Positions 36,754-46,273 of a DNA stretch of 64,000 nucleotides are shown here, piece after piece. The notes under the pieces were generated by a model. The model did not search any database. It was not told the DNA's origin and worked only from the letters and a program-made list of their open reading frames with translations. The stretch's first letter is position 1. Each line of letters starts with the position of its first letter. A program made the position numbers and the translations under genes. Origin of the DNA: Pelagicoccus albus (GTDB lineage Bacteria > Verrucomicrobiota > Verrucomicrobiia > Opitutales > Opitutaceae); the NCBI RefSeq assembly GCF_014230145.1, contig NZ_JACHVC010000012.1, forward strand, positions 501,001-565,000. The letters run 5' to 3'.

Positions 36754-37623
36754 GTGAAAAATTTAACCCTACTTTCCCTCTTGGTCTCCGCGATCCTACT
36801 TCCCTCGGGTCTTCAGGCAAAAAAAGAGAAAGAGCCAGTCGAGAAGACGAACATGGCGGTCTACTTGCTCCAGCAGCTTAACGAGCGCGAGCAAGAAGCC
36901 TACGAACGCTATGAGAGCGCCGTATCGGATCAGGACGTCGATCAAGTAAGACGAGAGCTCCAGTCCATACTCGACGGCTATCAAAAACTTGTGGCGGACT
37001 CTCCCAATTACGCGCCCGTATACGTGTCTTACGGCCTCATGCTAAACCGGACCGGAAATCGCGAAGAATCCTATGCGATGATGCTCAAAGCCGACGAGCT
37101 AGACCCCATGGTTCCAGTGGTGAAAAACCAATTGGGCAACTATATGGCAGAAGAAGGTAAATACACCGAAGCATACGGATTCTACATGCTTGCCCGAGAC
37201 ATGAATCCCGATGAGCCACTCTACCACCACCAGCTTGGTGAAGTCCTTGTAGCCTATCGCGATTATTTCTTGAAAGACGGTCTGTTCGCACCCGAAGAGA
37301 TCGACGACCAAATCATCAAGCATTTCCGGGCTGCCACGAGGCGAGCCCCCCAAAGCCCCGAGCATAAATTACGTTACGCTCAAGCTTACTTCGATGTGGA
37401 AAACCCAAATTGGGAAACAGCCCTTGGAGTCTGGCAAGAGCTCTACAAGATGGCCGGTTCAGAGTATGAGCAACAAGTTGTTCGCCTCTACACCGCTAGA
37501 GTGAGGTTCGAACTCGGGCATCACACCGCTGCTCGTAAACTGCTCAAACAAATCGATCATCCGAGCCTCGAGGAATCGAAAAACAAGCTACTCGACGAAA
37601 TCAACGCCGAGTATCCAGAGTGA
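36754..37623 (+). CDS. Secreted TPR protein
   Basis: A 289-residue protein with a signal peptide (TLLSLLVSAILLPSGLQA) and at least four tetratricopeptide repeats, for example YAPVYVSYGLMLNRTGNREES and KNQLGNYMAEEGKYTEAYGF. It probably binds other envelope proteins; no partner is evident. The start is a GTG at 36754, with AGAGGG upstream as a possible ribosome binding site. Upstream, 36494-36753 contains a GGGCATA/TATGCCC hairpin at 36616-36636 and no gene. It converges on the DUF2959 gene. Confidence 0.82.
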   Translation: MKNLTLLSLLVSAILLPSGLQAKKEKEPVEKTNMAVYLLQQLNEREQEAYERYESAVSDQDVDQVRRELQSILDGYQKLVADSPNYAPVYVSYGLMLNRTGNREESYAMMLKADELDPMVPVVKNQLGNYMAEEGKYTEAYGFYMLARDMNPDEPLYHHQLGEVLVAYRDYFLKDGLFAPEEIDDQIIKHFRAATRRAPQSPEHKLRYAQAYFDVENPNWETALGVWQELYKMAGSEYEQQVVRLYTARVRFELGHHTAARKLLKQIDHPSLEESKNKLLDEINAEYPE

Positions 37624-37636
37624 TTCAGCCCCCCTT

Positions 37637-38284
37637 CTAAGAGGAAGACCGCATCTGGGCTACAAAAGCGTTAGCCTCTTCGATTGAGGCCTCCATCTGG
37701 CGAATCAGGACTTCGACCTCTTCTCGCAGGCCGATCGAGGTTTTGTTCAGGGCAGCGATCGCTTGGGCGTTCAGGTTGTGCTTCAAGAATAGTACCTGAT
37801 CTCGAAACGCATCCAGAACCGGATCCATTTTGACCGCCGCTTCGTTCATGGCTGACATAAGTCGATCCGACTGTTCTCGAGTCGACTCCAATTGCTCCGC
37901 GCTCGCCTGCCGCAAATCCGCGTTGGTGTATTGGTCGAGCTCCGATTCCCATTCCTTAAACAAAGCCTTGGAAACGTCTTGGATCGCCTCGATTCGATCG
38001 ATCACATCCCCTGCCTTCTTTTCGCTTTCGTCGAACGCAGACTGTAGTCGATCGTACACCGCTCGCAGCTCTGCGACATCTACTTCGGAGACTGCTAAAA
38101 ACTCATCGAAAGCGCTTTCAAACTGCTCCTTAGCTTCCTCTTGAGCCTCGCGAGCCTCCTCTACCCGGTCTACTAAAATATCCCTCTTGTGGACCCCAAA
38201 TTTCTCCATCGCCCCGTAGTAGGCGCTCTGGCAGGAGCAAAGCATGAGGCATAGGAGGCTAAAAACTAAAGGTAGAGTCTTCAT
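37637..38284 (-). CDS. DUF2959 lipoprotein
   Basis: A 215-residue protein matching DUF2959: YYGAMEKFGVHKRDILVDRVEEAREAQEEAKEQF (split around position 30) is its hallmark. The N terminus, MKTLPLVFSLLCLMLCSC, is a lipoprotein-type signal with Cys18 as the likely lipid site. The rest is a long alpha-helical coiled coil. Function unknown; the family occurs in many marine proteobacteria and Verrucomicrobiota. The ATG at 38284 fits the signal peptide; an ATG at 38332 would place 16 extra residues before it. Confidence 0.87.
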   Translation of the reverse strand: MKTLPLVFSLLCLMLCSCQSAYYGAMEKFGVHKRDILVDRVEEAREAQEEAKEQFESAFDEFLAVSEVDVAELRAVYDRLQSAFDESEKKAGDVIDRIEAIQDVSKALFKEWESELDQYTNADLRQASAEQLESTREQSDRLMSAMNEAAVKMDPVLDAFRDQVLFLKHNLNAQAIAALNKTSIGLREEVEVLIRQMEASIEEANAFVAQMRSSS

Positions 38285-38336
38285 ACAGAAATAGGATAAG
38301 CGGTTCGCGTGCCGGTAAACAATCGCAAACAACGAT

Positions 38337-39557
38337 CTAAACAGAGGGAAAAACCTGTCCCAAAACCTCCGCTTTCTTTCCCGCGATCGCGTTCAAGTAG
38401 ATAGCCTCTAGCTCGTCGCCAACATGCTGCAAGTCGTGGGTGCCCGCCGTCGCAAGCGAAGCTTCCCGCATTTGATTGTGCAACGCTCGATCTCCCATCA
38501 GTCGCGACATGCAAGCGGCCATCTGCTCCACATTGTCAGGTTCAAAGATCAAACCATTCACCCCATCATCGACTAATTCAGGAATCCCCTTTGCTCTCGG
38601 GCCAACGAGAGGAAGCCCAAAAGCCAAAGCTTCAAGAATGCTGACAGGCTGATTCTCAGTCTTGCTAGCAGTCACGAAAACGTCTCCCAAGAGAGGATAG
38701 TTCTCCTTCATCAAGCGATCTCGCTCTATCCGCCCAGTACGGATCACAGAATTTTGGATTCCTAGCTCGGCGATTTTCTCATCGACCGCGGCATCGCCGG
38801 GGCCATTGCCCACTAGTACGAATTTGGCTTTCGGGTTTTCGTGTAAGACTTGGCGAAACGCAGCCAAAGCCACTTCGATCGATTTCTCGGGGGAAACGCG
38901 TCCAATATAAATGAAGGCAAAATCCTCGATCCCGAGTGATTTCCGAAAGGCCTGAATTTCCTCAGGCGGACGAAGGCTCATACGTTCGATCCCATTCGAC
39001 AATACGGTGGCTGGACGGTGCAACCCCCTCGAGACCAGGTGATCACGCACCGATTTGGAGGGGCTGACGATATGGGCGCAGCGATTGAAAAATCCCACCG
39101 AGTACTTCCACATCGCTTTTTGTGTCCAGCCAAAGGCAGGCAGGTAAAACTGCTTCAAGTAATCCGGCTCAGCGAAAAAGGTATGGAACGTACCGATCAC
39201 AGGAACGTTTTTCCAACGCCCCAAAAGCATCCCTTCCAATCCGCAGCCAAACTCAGTGTGCACATGAACTAGATCCGGAGGATCCTGCCTCAATCTACGG
39301 TACGAATAGAGAAAAAGAGGCATCGACCACCGCAATTTCGGAATATTGAAAGTCGGTACAGAAAACGGAAGTCCGTACACGCTGACACTGGAATCCAAGC
39401 CAGGAACGGTTTCGAATGAGTCGTTACGGCTGGGTCGAGGATGAAAAATACTCACACTGTGCCCTCGCCGGCTCAACTCGTTCGCTTGGTTGTAAACCGC
39501 TGAGCTGACGCCAGATATGTAAGGAAGGAAACTGTCAGTAAAAAGGCAAATTCTCAT
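38337..39557 (-). CDS. Glycosyltransferase family 4
   Basis: A 406-residue GT-B glycosyltransferase. The N-terminal MRICLFTDSFLPYISGVSSAV and the acceptor-side pattern NELSRRGHSVSIFHPRPS fit GT4 enzymes such as those making alpha-glucosyl or mannosyl lipids. The donor-binding EX7E motif is present in TENQPVSILEALAFG, followed by GIPELVDDGVNGLIF. The sugar and acceptor cannot be told. It is 52 bases upstream of the DUF2959 gene on the same strand. Confidence 0.88.
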   Translation of the reverse strand: MRICLFTDSFLPYISGVSSAVYNQANELSRRGHSVSIFHPRPSRNDSFETVPGLDSSVSVYGLPFSVPTFNIPKLRWSMPLFLYSYRRLRQDPPDLVHVHTEFGCGLEGMLLGRWKNVPVIGTFHTFFAEPDYLKQFYLPAFGWTQKAMWKYSVGFFNRCAHIVSPSKSVRDHLVSRGLHRPATVLSNGIERMSLRPPEEIQAFRKSLGIEDFAFIYIGRVSPEKSIEVALAAFRQVLHENPKAKFVLVGNGPGDAAVDEKIAELGIQNSVIRTGRIERDRLMKENYPLLGDVFVTASKTENQPVSILEALAFGLPLVGPRAKGIPELVDDGVNGLIFEPDNVEQMAACMSRLMGDRALHNQMREASLATAGTHDLQHVGDELEAIYLNAIAGKKAEVLGQVFPSV

Positions 39558-39715
39558 AAGGGATCCTCGAGGGACTCATCTGGCGGGAGGCTACCAGAAA
39601 CAAGGCGAAAAAGGCTGGCGCCGCCATTGTACCCGATCAAGCGGAAACCCACACCGCTTCTTGAACAGATCTAGCAGCCAAGGTTCCTCAAGCGTGCACA
39701 TTTCCGACCTTGCCC

Positions 39716-40822
39716 CTAAGCGAGACAACGAATCGCCATGGCCCTCAAGGCCTCCTCCTGCTCATTCGGACGATCTACGATCTCCTCAAAGGCTCGGATA
39801 AACTCGAGTTGATGATCGATCAGAGCCTTGAGCGTGGGAAACTTACCTCCGCTGATCAGCTTGCCCATGTACCAAAGATTCTGGGTAAACACGTTGAAAC
39901 CGCTCTTACTCTTCAGTCCGTCGTAGAAAGCGGCGTACTTCGCCGCGGCTCGCTCAAAAGTGGGTTTGCTAATGCCGCTTCCCCCCGTCTGGATTTCGCC
40001 CCCGTCCACCAAAGATCGAAGCTGGATGAGTAAGCGGTTTCTGTTCTGCAAGGAGGCAATCACTGGTCTCGCGTCGTTTCCGCTGAAAAAATGGCGTCTC
40101 AATGCCGCCAGAGTCCAATTGATATCCCGAGCGAAAAAAGCTTCCGTGGTCTCGAAAAAGTCACCTTCTCCAAAATTCGGGGTCAACTCTTCGATCAGCT
40201 TACTCGTAATCTGCCCGCCCGGCTCGCCTAGGTAAGTTCCAAGCTTACGAATCTCTTCGATCAACAAACGGGAATTTCCATTCACCTTGCTAATCAACAC
40301 CTCCACGGCATCTCGGGCGATGCTTACCTGCATGGCTTCGCATTCCCGGCTCATCGCCGCGACCAAAGCCTCTACTCCCTTACCCTTTCCATCCACTCCA
40401 CCAGAGGGTCGGTAATCACCCGTCTTCTCCAGAAACTTCGCAAAACGCTTACGCCTGTCGACTGGAGAGGCTGAAATCAAAACCCCAACCTCATCCGAAT
40501 TTACTCCCTCCAAAATTTCCTGCAGGTCCTCACAAGCCTTGGTTGTCCCCTCAGAACGGCCGAGTACATTGTCAGCGATGAAAGTCACGTCCTTGAGCCA
40601 AACTACTCGTCTCCCCCCGAATAGCCCCAAAGTCTGAACGGCGTCGCGAAAACGATTCACCGCCTCCTGAACCTCGTCCACTTTGCCCGCCTGGCCATTG
40701 ATTACCTCGATAGAAAAATCATCGGTGACATCCTTTTTGAGTTCTGCCCAGATATCCTTAGCCATGCGACTAGCCAAATAGTCGTCGGGGCCGGAAACGT
40801 AGATGAAAGGAGCAGTGGACAT
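39716..40822 (-). CDS. holA: DNA polymerase III delta subunit
   Basis: A 368-residue clamp-loader subunit. Typical pieces are FIYVSGPDDYLASRMAKDIW at the start, a ATP-fold-like LGLFGGRRVVWLKDV, NGNSRLLIEEIRKLGTYLG and the C-terminal helical collar with RNRLLIQLRSLVDG. Delta opens the sliding clamp so that it can be loaded at primers. The ATG at 40822 is chosen over TTG at 40831. It is transcribed alone after the ABC1 kinase gene. Confidence 0.87.
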   Translation of the reverse strand: MSTAPFIYVSGPDDYLASRMAKDIWAELKKDVTDDFSIEVINGQAGKVDEVQEAVNRFRDAVQTLGLFGGRRVVWLKDVTFIADNVLGRSEGTTKACEDLQEILEGVNSDEVGVLISASPVDRRKRFAKFLEKTGDYRPSGGVDGKGKGVEALVAAMSRECEAMQVSIARDAVEVLISKVNGNSRLLIEEIRKLGTYLGEPGGQITSKLIEELTPNFGEGDFFETTEAFFARDINWTLAALRRHFFSGNDARPVIASLQNRNRLLIQLRSLVDGGEIQTGGSGISKPTFERAAAKYAAFYDGLKSKSGFNVFTQNLWYMGKLISGGKFPTLKALIDHQLEFIRAFEEIVDRPNEQEEALRAMAIRCLA

Positions 40823-40892
40823 GGCAGACAAAAAAGCCCAGCGGCCTTCTCGAGGAAAGAAAAATCTATGGGGCGCGAGCGAAGTTCCGACC

Positions 40893-42566
40893 CTACTTCG
40901 GCCGACCTCTCAAAATATCAAACGCAACATAGAGACCCAACAGAAGAGACATCACGTAGCCCACGATACCCAGTATCGGGAAGCCAAATACAATAGGTGG
41001 AGTATTAGAGGTGACGATTAAAGATGAACCGACCAAGAGACAACCTATGATGATGCCTAGGGTAATCTTGTTGCTGGCGTCGCTAATCGTATCTCCCAAA
41101 TCGTCTAGCCCGCGGTGCTCTAGGTTAATCTTGAGATTATTCTTTTCGACTTTTTTGAGAATCCGAAGCGTCTCCTCCGGAATAGCCTGAAACTGATCTA
41201 GTCCGGTGGCGAAACCATCCCGAATTTCCGCTGCGATCCGCTTGGGATTACGTCGCTTCTGTATCAACTTCTTCAGGACAGGAGCAAATTCATCCTTCAG
41301 ATTATAATGTTCATCGAGCGAGACGCCCGTCTCCTCTACGCAAAGAATCGCCTTCGCCATCATCGAATAATCGCGAGACAAATCTATCCCATTTCGCCCG
41401 AAGATGTAAAGCAGTGCCAGGATCGCGCGTCCCACATCCCCTTCCCCTGTATCCGGATTATAATGCTCTCGGATCGCTACATTCACATCCCGCTCCATCC
41501 GGCGTCGATCAACCGATTCTCCGGTATCGGCCAAGGTCATGGCGATCCTTGTAACTTGCTCGGGATCCCCTTTCACAAAGGCGTGAAAAAGATCCATCAA
41601 GCCGTAGCGCATTCGATGCGTCAGCTGACCAGTCATCCCCCAGTCTAGAAAGCACAACTTCCCGTCATTGGTTACGCGTATGTTTCCGGAATGAGGATCG
41701 GCATGGAAGTAGCCGTTGATCATGATTTGGTGAAACATGGAGCGAGAGCCGACCCGAGCGAGACGCTTGGCTTCCGCGCTTCCAGTTGGAATTTTCTCCA
41801 ACCGCAATCCGTCGATCCACTCCATCACCAAGACACGACGGGAACAGTGTTCCTTAAATATTTGAGGAGCCGTTACGGATTCGGGGTAAGCGTTACCTCG
41901 GGAAAAAAAACTCAAGTTTCGAGCTTCTCGCCTGAAGTCGAGCTCTCGTTCCAAGCCTTCCCGCATCGCGTCTATTACGGCTGGCAAATTCAAGGGGCGA
42001 AGATCATCCAGCCTTTCATGAGCCTGTCTCCCGAGCCAAACAAGAATATCGAAATCCGCATCGATGATCTTTTCCAAGCCCGGTCGCTGAATTTTCACCG
42101 CGACCTCCACTCCATTCGACCTGAGTCTGGCCTTGTGAACTTGGGCCATGGAAGCGGCCGCAATCGCATTTTCATCGAACTCTGAAAAAACGGAATCAAT
42201 GGAACTGCCCAGCCCCTCTTCAAGGATAGGCCGTATTTGCTCAAATGATACAGGTGGCACGTTCTCCTGCAGCTTTCGCAATTCCTTAATAAGCGACTCC
42301 GGCACCACATCAGGCCGCATACTCAAGAGCTGACCAAACTTAACAAAGGTCGGCCCGAGCTCCTCCATTGCCACCCGCATACGCTCCCACTGGCTCCGCT
42401 TTCCTGGGGCAAGTTTCCCCAAAGCCATTGAACGCAGCAAGTTCGTCAAACGCGGAGGAAGATCCAGCTTAAGCAATAGATCGGCGAATCCGTATCGAGC
42501 CAACACGGTTACGATCTCTTTCGCACGAACCGCGTTGGTAAGGATTTCTAAAGGATTTATCGACAT
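40893..42566 (-). CDS. ubiB: ABC1/UbiB-type atypical kinase
   Basis: A 557-residue protein with the ABC1 kinase-like core. The KxGQ motif is in PTFVKFGQLLSMRPDVVP, the Ala-rich loop in AAASMAQVHKA, the catalytic segment in HADPHSGNI and the metal Asp in LDWGMTGQ. Two membrane helices lie at the C terminus. In E. coli UbiB supports ubiquinone synthesis or lipid transport of its intermediates; whether this organism makes ubiquinone or menaquinone cannot be told here, so the symbol is by homology. A phasin-like gene lies immediately upstream on the same strand, a pairing often seen. Confidence 0.82.
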   Translation of the reverse strand: MSINPLEILTNAVRAKEIVTVLARYGFADLLLKLDLPPRLTNLLRSMALGKLAPGKRSQWERMRVAMEELGPTFVKFGQLLSMRPDVVPESLIKELRKLQENVPPVSFEQIRPILEEGLGSSIDSVFSEFDENAIAAASMAQVHKARLRSNGVEVAVKIQRPGLEKIIDADFDILVWLGRQAHERLDDLRPLNLPAVIDAMREGLERELDFRREARNLSFFSRGNAYPESVTAPQIFKEHCSRRVLVMEWIDGLRLEKIPTGSAEAKRLARVGSRSMFHQIMINGYFHADPHSGNIRVTNDGKLCFLDWGMTGQLTHRMRYGLMDLFHAFVKGDPEQVTRIAMTLADTGESVDRRRMERDVNVAIREHYNPDTGEGDVGRAILALLYIFGRNGIDLSRDYSMMAKAILCVEETGVSLDEHYNLKDEFAPVLKKLIQKRRNPKRIAAEIRDGFATGLDQFQAIPEETLRILKKVEKNNLKINLEHRGLDDLGDTISDASNKITLGIIIGCLLVGSSLIVTSNTPPIVFGFPILGIVGYVMSLLLGLYVAFDILRGRPK

Positions 42567-42651
42567 GTACTGCTAAGAGACGGCAACAACAATAAAAACG
42601 TGGAGCGAGACAAATCCCCCACGGCAACCGTAAACAAGCGACGAGCTAAGC

Positions 42652-42981
42652 TTAATCGGAAACTTCGACCGCGTTCTTCGCCTCTAGCTCCAGCACCTTG
42701 GCTTCGAGGAGAGCGATCTGAGTCTCCAATTTCTCGATACGCTCAGCTTGGCCACGTCCGAGCTTTTTCAGAACAGAGTCAAAACGTTCCTCCAAGTTCT
42801 TCGACGCTTCGTCCAATTCCTTCTTTCCGTCATCCGCCAATTTCTTGGCAGCTTCTTTTGCGTCCGTGGCCGAAAGTTTTCCTTTGGCTACCAGATCATC
42901 GAGGGCTTTCTCTGCCTTCTCTGCACTTACCGCCGCGGCACCTACGCCTGCCAGCATGACTTTCTTAATGGCATCGATCAT
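42652..42981 (-). CDS. Phasin-like coiled-coil protein
   Basis: A 109-residue helical protein: an N-terminal Ala-rich amphipathic part (MIDAIKKVMLAGVGAAAVS), a KGKLSATDAKEAAKKL segment and a C-terminal coiled coil rich in Leu, Glu and Lys. It resembles small phasin/PhaF-like or YktA-like proteins that accompany ABC1 kinases. Function unknown. The ATG at 42981 starts at a sensible N terminus; the upstream start at 43008 adds 9 residues. Confidence 0.7.
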   Translation of the reverse strand: MIDAIKKVMLAGVGAAAVSAEKAEKALDDLVAKGKLSATDAKEAAKKLADDGKKELDEASKNLEERFDSVLKKLGRGQAERIEKLETQIALLEAKVLELEAKNAVEVSD

Positions 42982-43087
42982 AGACACGAAGAGTAATCGA
43001 TAGATCACAGGTCAAGCAACGCTAATCCTCGCAAGTTCAGAAACGATTTGCCCCACCGCAAAACTTCGCCTAGTCCATCGACCCAAC

Positions 43088-43570
43088 ATGGCAAAATCGC
43101 ACCCGATCACATCGCTTTTGTTCGTTTGCATGGGAAACATTTGTCGTTCGCCCTCGGGGGAAAACGTCATGAGGAAGCTTCTTGAGGATGCCGGCTTAGC
43201 CGATTCCGTAAAATGCGATTCCGCAGGCACCATTGGCTACCACACTGGCAACCCTCCGGATCCACGCATGACCGTAGCGGGCAAAAAACGAGGCCTCCCG
43301 ATGACCGGTTCTGCACGACAAGTCACCGCCGAGGATCTCGACGAATTCGACCTAATCCTGGCTATGGACGACGCGAACTACGCTGACCTGCTCGCGCTTT
43401 CGACCCCGGAAAACGAACATAAGATCAAGCGTTTCTGCGACTTTTGCATCCAGCACCCGGATACCGAGGTGCCCGACCCCTACTACGGGGGAGCCCAAGG
43501 CTTCGAACACGTTTTGGACTTACTGGAAGACGGTTGCCTGCAGATACTAAAGGAAATCCAAAGCTCATAA
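43088..43570 (+). CDS. Low molecular weight protein-tyrosine phosphatase
   Basis: A 160-residue phosphatase with the active-site loop C14-MGNIC-R20-S21 (CX5RS) and the acid Asp130 in VPDPYYGG. Conserved middle elements are SAGTIGYHTGNPPDPRM and FDLILAMDD. It hydrolyses phosphotyrosine in proteins; bacterial members often counter tyrosine kinases that control polysaccharide export. The next gene, a sugar-kinase-like one, follows after 30 bases. Confidence 0.94.
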   Translation: MAKSHPITSLLFVCMGNICRSPSGENVMRKLLEDAGLADSVKCDSAGTIGYHTGNPPDPRMTVAGKKRGLPMTGSARQVTAEDLDEFDLILAMDDANYADLLALSTPENEHKIKRFCDFCIQHPDTEVPDPYYGGAQGFEHVLDLLEDGCLQILKEIQSS

Positions 43571-43600
43571 GCTCGCCCGACAGAGTCGTCGCCACGAGAA

Positions 43601-44470
43601 ATGGAAGAGGATAAAGCTAGGATCGAAGCCGCGATATCCGAGCAACTTGGCACCATTTTCCAGATCGAATCCCAGAAGGCTCTGGGGGGAGGCTGCATCA
43701 ACGACGCCTACTGTCTGCAGGGAGACGGTCATCGCTTTTTCCTGAAATCAAACCGCCCCGATTTCTCATCCGCCTTCAGCAGCGAAGCCGAAGCTCTCAA
43801 CGAGTTGGCAGACACGCAAACCGTTCGCGTACCAAAGGTGCTCGCCTCCTTTGAAAGCTCAAATAAATCGTACCTGATCCTCGAATACATCGAGCCCGCT
43901 CGCAGCGGCTCTAGGGACTGGGCTAAATTGGGCCGGCAGCTGGCTGAGCTTCACAAGATCCAGAAACCTTTCTTTGGCTGGAAAAGGGACAATTTCATTG
44001 GGGCGACCCCTCAACCGAACCCGAGAGGCGAGAACTGGGACGAGTTTTTCAAAGAACATCGCCTCAAACGCATGCTAACGCTCTGTCAGAAACTGGGCTA
44101 CCGCATTCCGGGAGCAGATCAGCTACTACAAACGCTACCTGATTTCTTCGAATCCTACGCGCCCCAACCCTCTCTTCTGCATGGCGACCTTTGGTCAGGA
44201 AATGTCGCCTTTGACTCGGATGGAGCCCCCTTTGTCTTCGACCCAGCTTCCTATTACGGCGACCGGGAGACAGATCTCGCCTTCACTGAGTTTTTTGGAG
44301 GCTTTTCACCCGAATTCTACACCGCTTACCAGGATGCCTTTCCTCTCGCGGCCGGATACGAGAAACGAAAAATCCTCTACAATCTCTACCACTGTTTAAA
44401 CCACTTGTACTTGTTTGGCAGCAGTTACTCCTTTCAGGCGGAGCAAATGGTGCGTCAATTGCTGGAGTGA
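43601..44470 (+). CDS. Fructosamine kinase family protein
   Basis: A 289-residue kinase of the fructosamine/ketosamine-3-kinase family. The catalytic loop HGDLWSGNVAF and the metal-binding DPASYYGDRETDLAF are clear, and YLILEYIEPARSGSRDWAKLGRQLAELHK is the family pattern. It phosphorylates ketosamines on glycated proteins or small amines so that they break down. It follows the LMW-PTP gene and may be in the same transcript; in other bacteria the two are often next to each other. Confidence 0.92.
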   Translation: MEEDKARIEAAISEQLGTIFQIESQKALGGGCINDAYCLQGDGHRFFLKSNRPDFSSAFSSEAEALNELADTQTVRVPKVLASFESSNKSYLILEYIEPARSGSRDWAKLGRQLAELHKIQKPFFGWKRDNFIGATPQPNPRGENWDEFFKEHRLKRMLTLCQKLGYRIPGADQLLQTLPDFFESYAPQPSLLHGDLWSGNVAFDSDGAPFVFDPASYYGDRETDLAFTEFFGGFSPEFYTAYQDAFPLAAGYEKRKILYNLYHCLNHLYLFGSSYSFQAEQMVRQLLE

Positions 44471-44599
44471 CCCCGTGAGCACTCTGAACCAGGAAGCATT
44501 TGAACGCGGAAAAAACCAGCAACACCAAGCTCCGAGCTTGCTCCATGTGTCGTTGCAAGCTCAGGTAGCGGCTCGCAACTCTTTGAAACCGATCCAATA

Positions 44600-45388
44600 A
44601 TGTCTCTACTCGAAGCAATCATCCTTGGCATCATCCAGGGCCTAACGGAATTCCTACCCGTCAGCAGCAGCGGGCACTTAGAGCTCGGCAAAGCCATCCT
44701 CGGCATCGAAACGACCGAAGATGTGACCTTCACCGTTGTCGTGCACGGAGCCACCGTTCTCTCTACGATTGTCATTTTCTGGCGAGACATAATGGACCTT
44801 TTCCGAGGCCTCTTCACCACCAGCTGGAACGAGTCGAAACAGTACATCGCCATGCTGATCATCTCCTCCTTTCCAGTCATTTTCGTGGGACTGTTCTTCA
44901 AGGACGAGGTCGAGAGCTTGTTCACCGGCAACGTGCTCCTAGTCGGTTGCATGCTCCTACTCACCGGGGCGCTCCTCTCATTCACCTACTATTCTCCCAA
45001 GGAGGGCGGCCCCGTCACCTACAAGAAGGCCATCATCATCGGCATCGCTCAAGCAATCGCCGTCATGCCCGGAATTTCCCGCTCGGGCTCCACCATCGCA
45101 ACCGGATTGCTGCTTGGCGTGGACAAGAAAAAGGTGGCTCGTTTCTCTTTCCTTATGGTGCTCATCCCCATCCTCGGGGCGAATTGCAAAGAAATCCTAG
45201 ACGGAGAGATGGCCAATAGCGTGGTGCCGCCCATCGGTTTAATTGCGGGAGCTATCGCCGCTTTCCTTGCCGGGGTTCTCGCCTGCAAGTGGATGATCGC
45301 CATCGTCACTCGCGGCAAGTTGATCTATTTCGCCTACTACTGCTTCGCCGCCGGAGTCATCGCTATCGCCTCCCACTTCCTGGTTTAG
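44600..45388 (+). CDS. uppP: Undecaprenyl-diphosphate phosphatase
   Basis: A 262-residue membrane enzyme with about eight helices. Both signature motifs are present: GLTEFLPVSSSGHLELG (residues 14-30) and PGISRSGST (157-165). It dephosphorylates undecaprenyl diphosphate and so recycles the lipid carrier for peptidoglycan and other envelope polymers; it also gives resistance to bacitracin. Its stop codon overlaps the last codons of the convergent PD-(D/E)XK-like gene by four bases. Confidence 0.95.
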   Translation: MSLLEAIILGIIQGLTEFLPVSSSGHLELGKAILGIETTEDVTFTVVVHGATVLSTIVIFWRDIMDLFRGLFTTSWNESKQYIAMLIISSFPVIFVGLFFKDEVESLFTGNVLLVGCMLLLTGALLSFTYYSPKEGGPVTYKKAIIIGIAQAIAVMPGISRSGSTIATGLLLGVDKKKVARFSFLMVLIPILGANCKEILDGEMANSVVPPIGLIAGAIAAFLAGVLACKWMIAIVTRGKLIYFAYYCFAAGVIAIASHFLV

Positions 45389-46104
45389 GCACCAGATTCC
45401 GAGTTAACCCGGGAAGCCGCCACAAGCTTGCTCGCCCGAGCGGAAATTCGTTCCAAATAAGCGAGCTTCGCATTTACGGGGCTCGCCAGTGAAGTTGCTT
45501 CGCGCTCCAAGCGAAGGCTTCCTCCCTCCCGCACAAGACATCCCCAGGCCGGAGGGATTTCCCGCGCATCGGCCAACACTCCTTCCTCCACTACCAAATA
45601 AAAGAAGTTGGCCGAAGCGTAGCGAACCAAACGAGAAAACTTCACCCCCTCGGCGAGTTTTCTCTCGAGGAGCGAAAGCCGAGAAACGAGGCGTCGCCAC
45701 CTCTCGTGACGCAAATCTCCGAAATCGTACTCGTCAAACTCCCGAAAGAGGACGGAACCTTGGCGGCAATCGGGCAAATGTACGCCTAGCAACTGCCGTA
45801 GCTCCTCCACCTCTTCTTTGACAACTCCGAGCTCGCGGACTGCCGATACCTCCACTCCCGCATCCCGCAAAAAGTCAGCCCGACTTTGCTTGCACTCCAT
45901 TGCGTAAGTCTGCCCCCACACTCCCATGCGAGGTACCGCTCGATACCCCGCAACATCCACTCGATAGGGCGAGAGAGGGATCCTCACCTCGCTTGCCACC
46001 GACTGACATCCAGCTTCCGCCAACCAAAGAGCAGTCAATCTCTTCAGCTCAAGATGCCGCTGGCTCTCCCCTCTCTTCCTTTTTCCCTGCCTCTCACTTT
46101 GCAC
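45385..46104 (-). CDS. Putative PD-(D/E)XK-type nuclease-like protein
   Basis: A 239-residue soluble protein. The order SEVRIPLSPYRVDVAGY then YAMECKQSRADFLRD gives an acidic residue, an Asp (RVDVAG) and E-x-K (ECK) in the arrangement of PD-(D/E)XK nucleases; SRADF recalls the MmcB-type DNA-repair proteins. The middle and C-terminal parts are charged and helical (YASANFFYLVVEEGVLADAREIPPAWG is a strand-rich exception, quoted only in outline). I do not know a named family. The start is a GTG at 46104, and its 3' end overlaps uppP by four bases. No toxin, helicase or phage gene is near. Confidence 0.65.
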   Translation of the reverse strand: MQSERQGKRKRGESQRHLELKRLTALWLAEAGCQSVASEVRIPLSPYRVDVAGYRAVPRMGVWGQTYAMECKQSRADFLRDAGVEVSAVRELGVVKEEVEELRQLLGVHLPDCRQGSVLFREFDEYDFGDLRHERWRRLVSRLSLLERKLAEGVKFSRLVRYASANFFYLVVEEGVLADAREIPPAWGCLVREGGSLRLEREATSLASPVNAKLAYLERISARASKLVAASRVNSESGA

Positions 46105-46273
46105 CTGATTCTTTTATCAATAGATCTAGGACAAATGCAGACCGCCCCCCGAAAAAGCGCCGCTACACTCGCTTGGCATTTACTGGAAAATCCCTTCATT
46201 TCACCCTTTCAATTCCCACCAAGCCAAACAGCATTCGGCTCCCTCGCTCTCCTTCCGCCAAACCTTGACGCCC

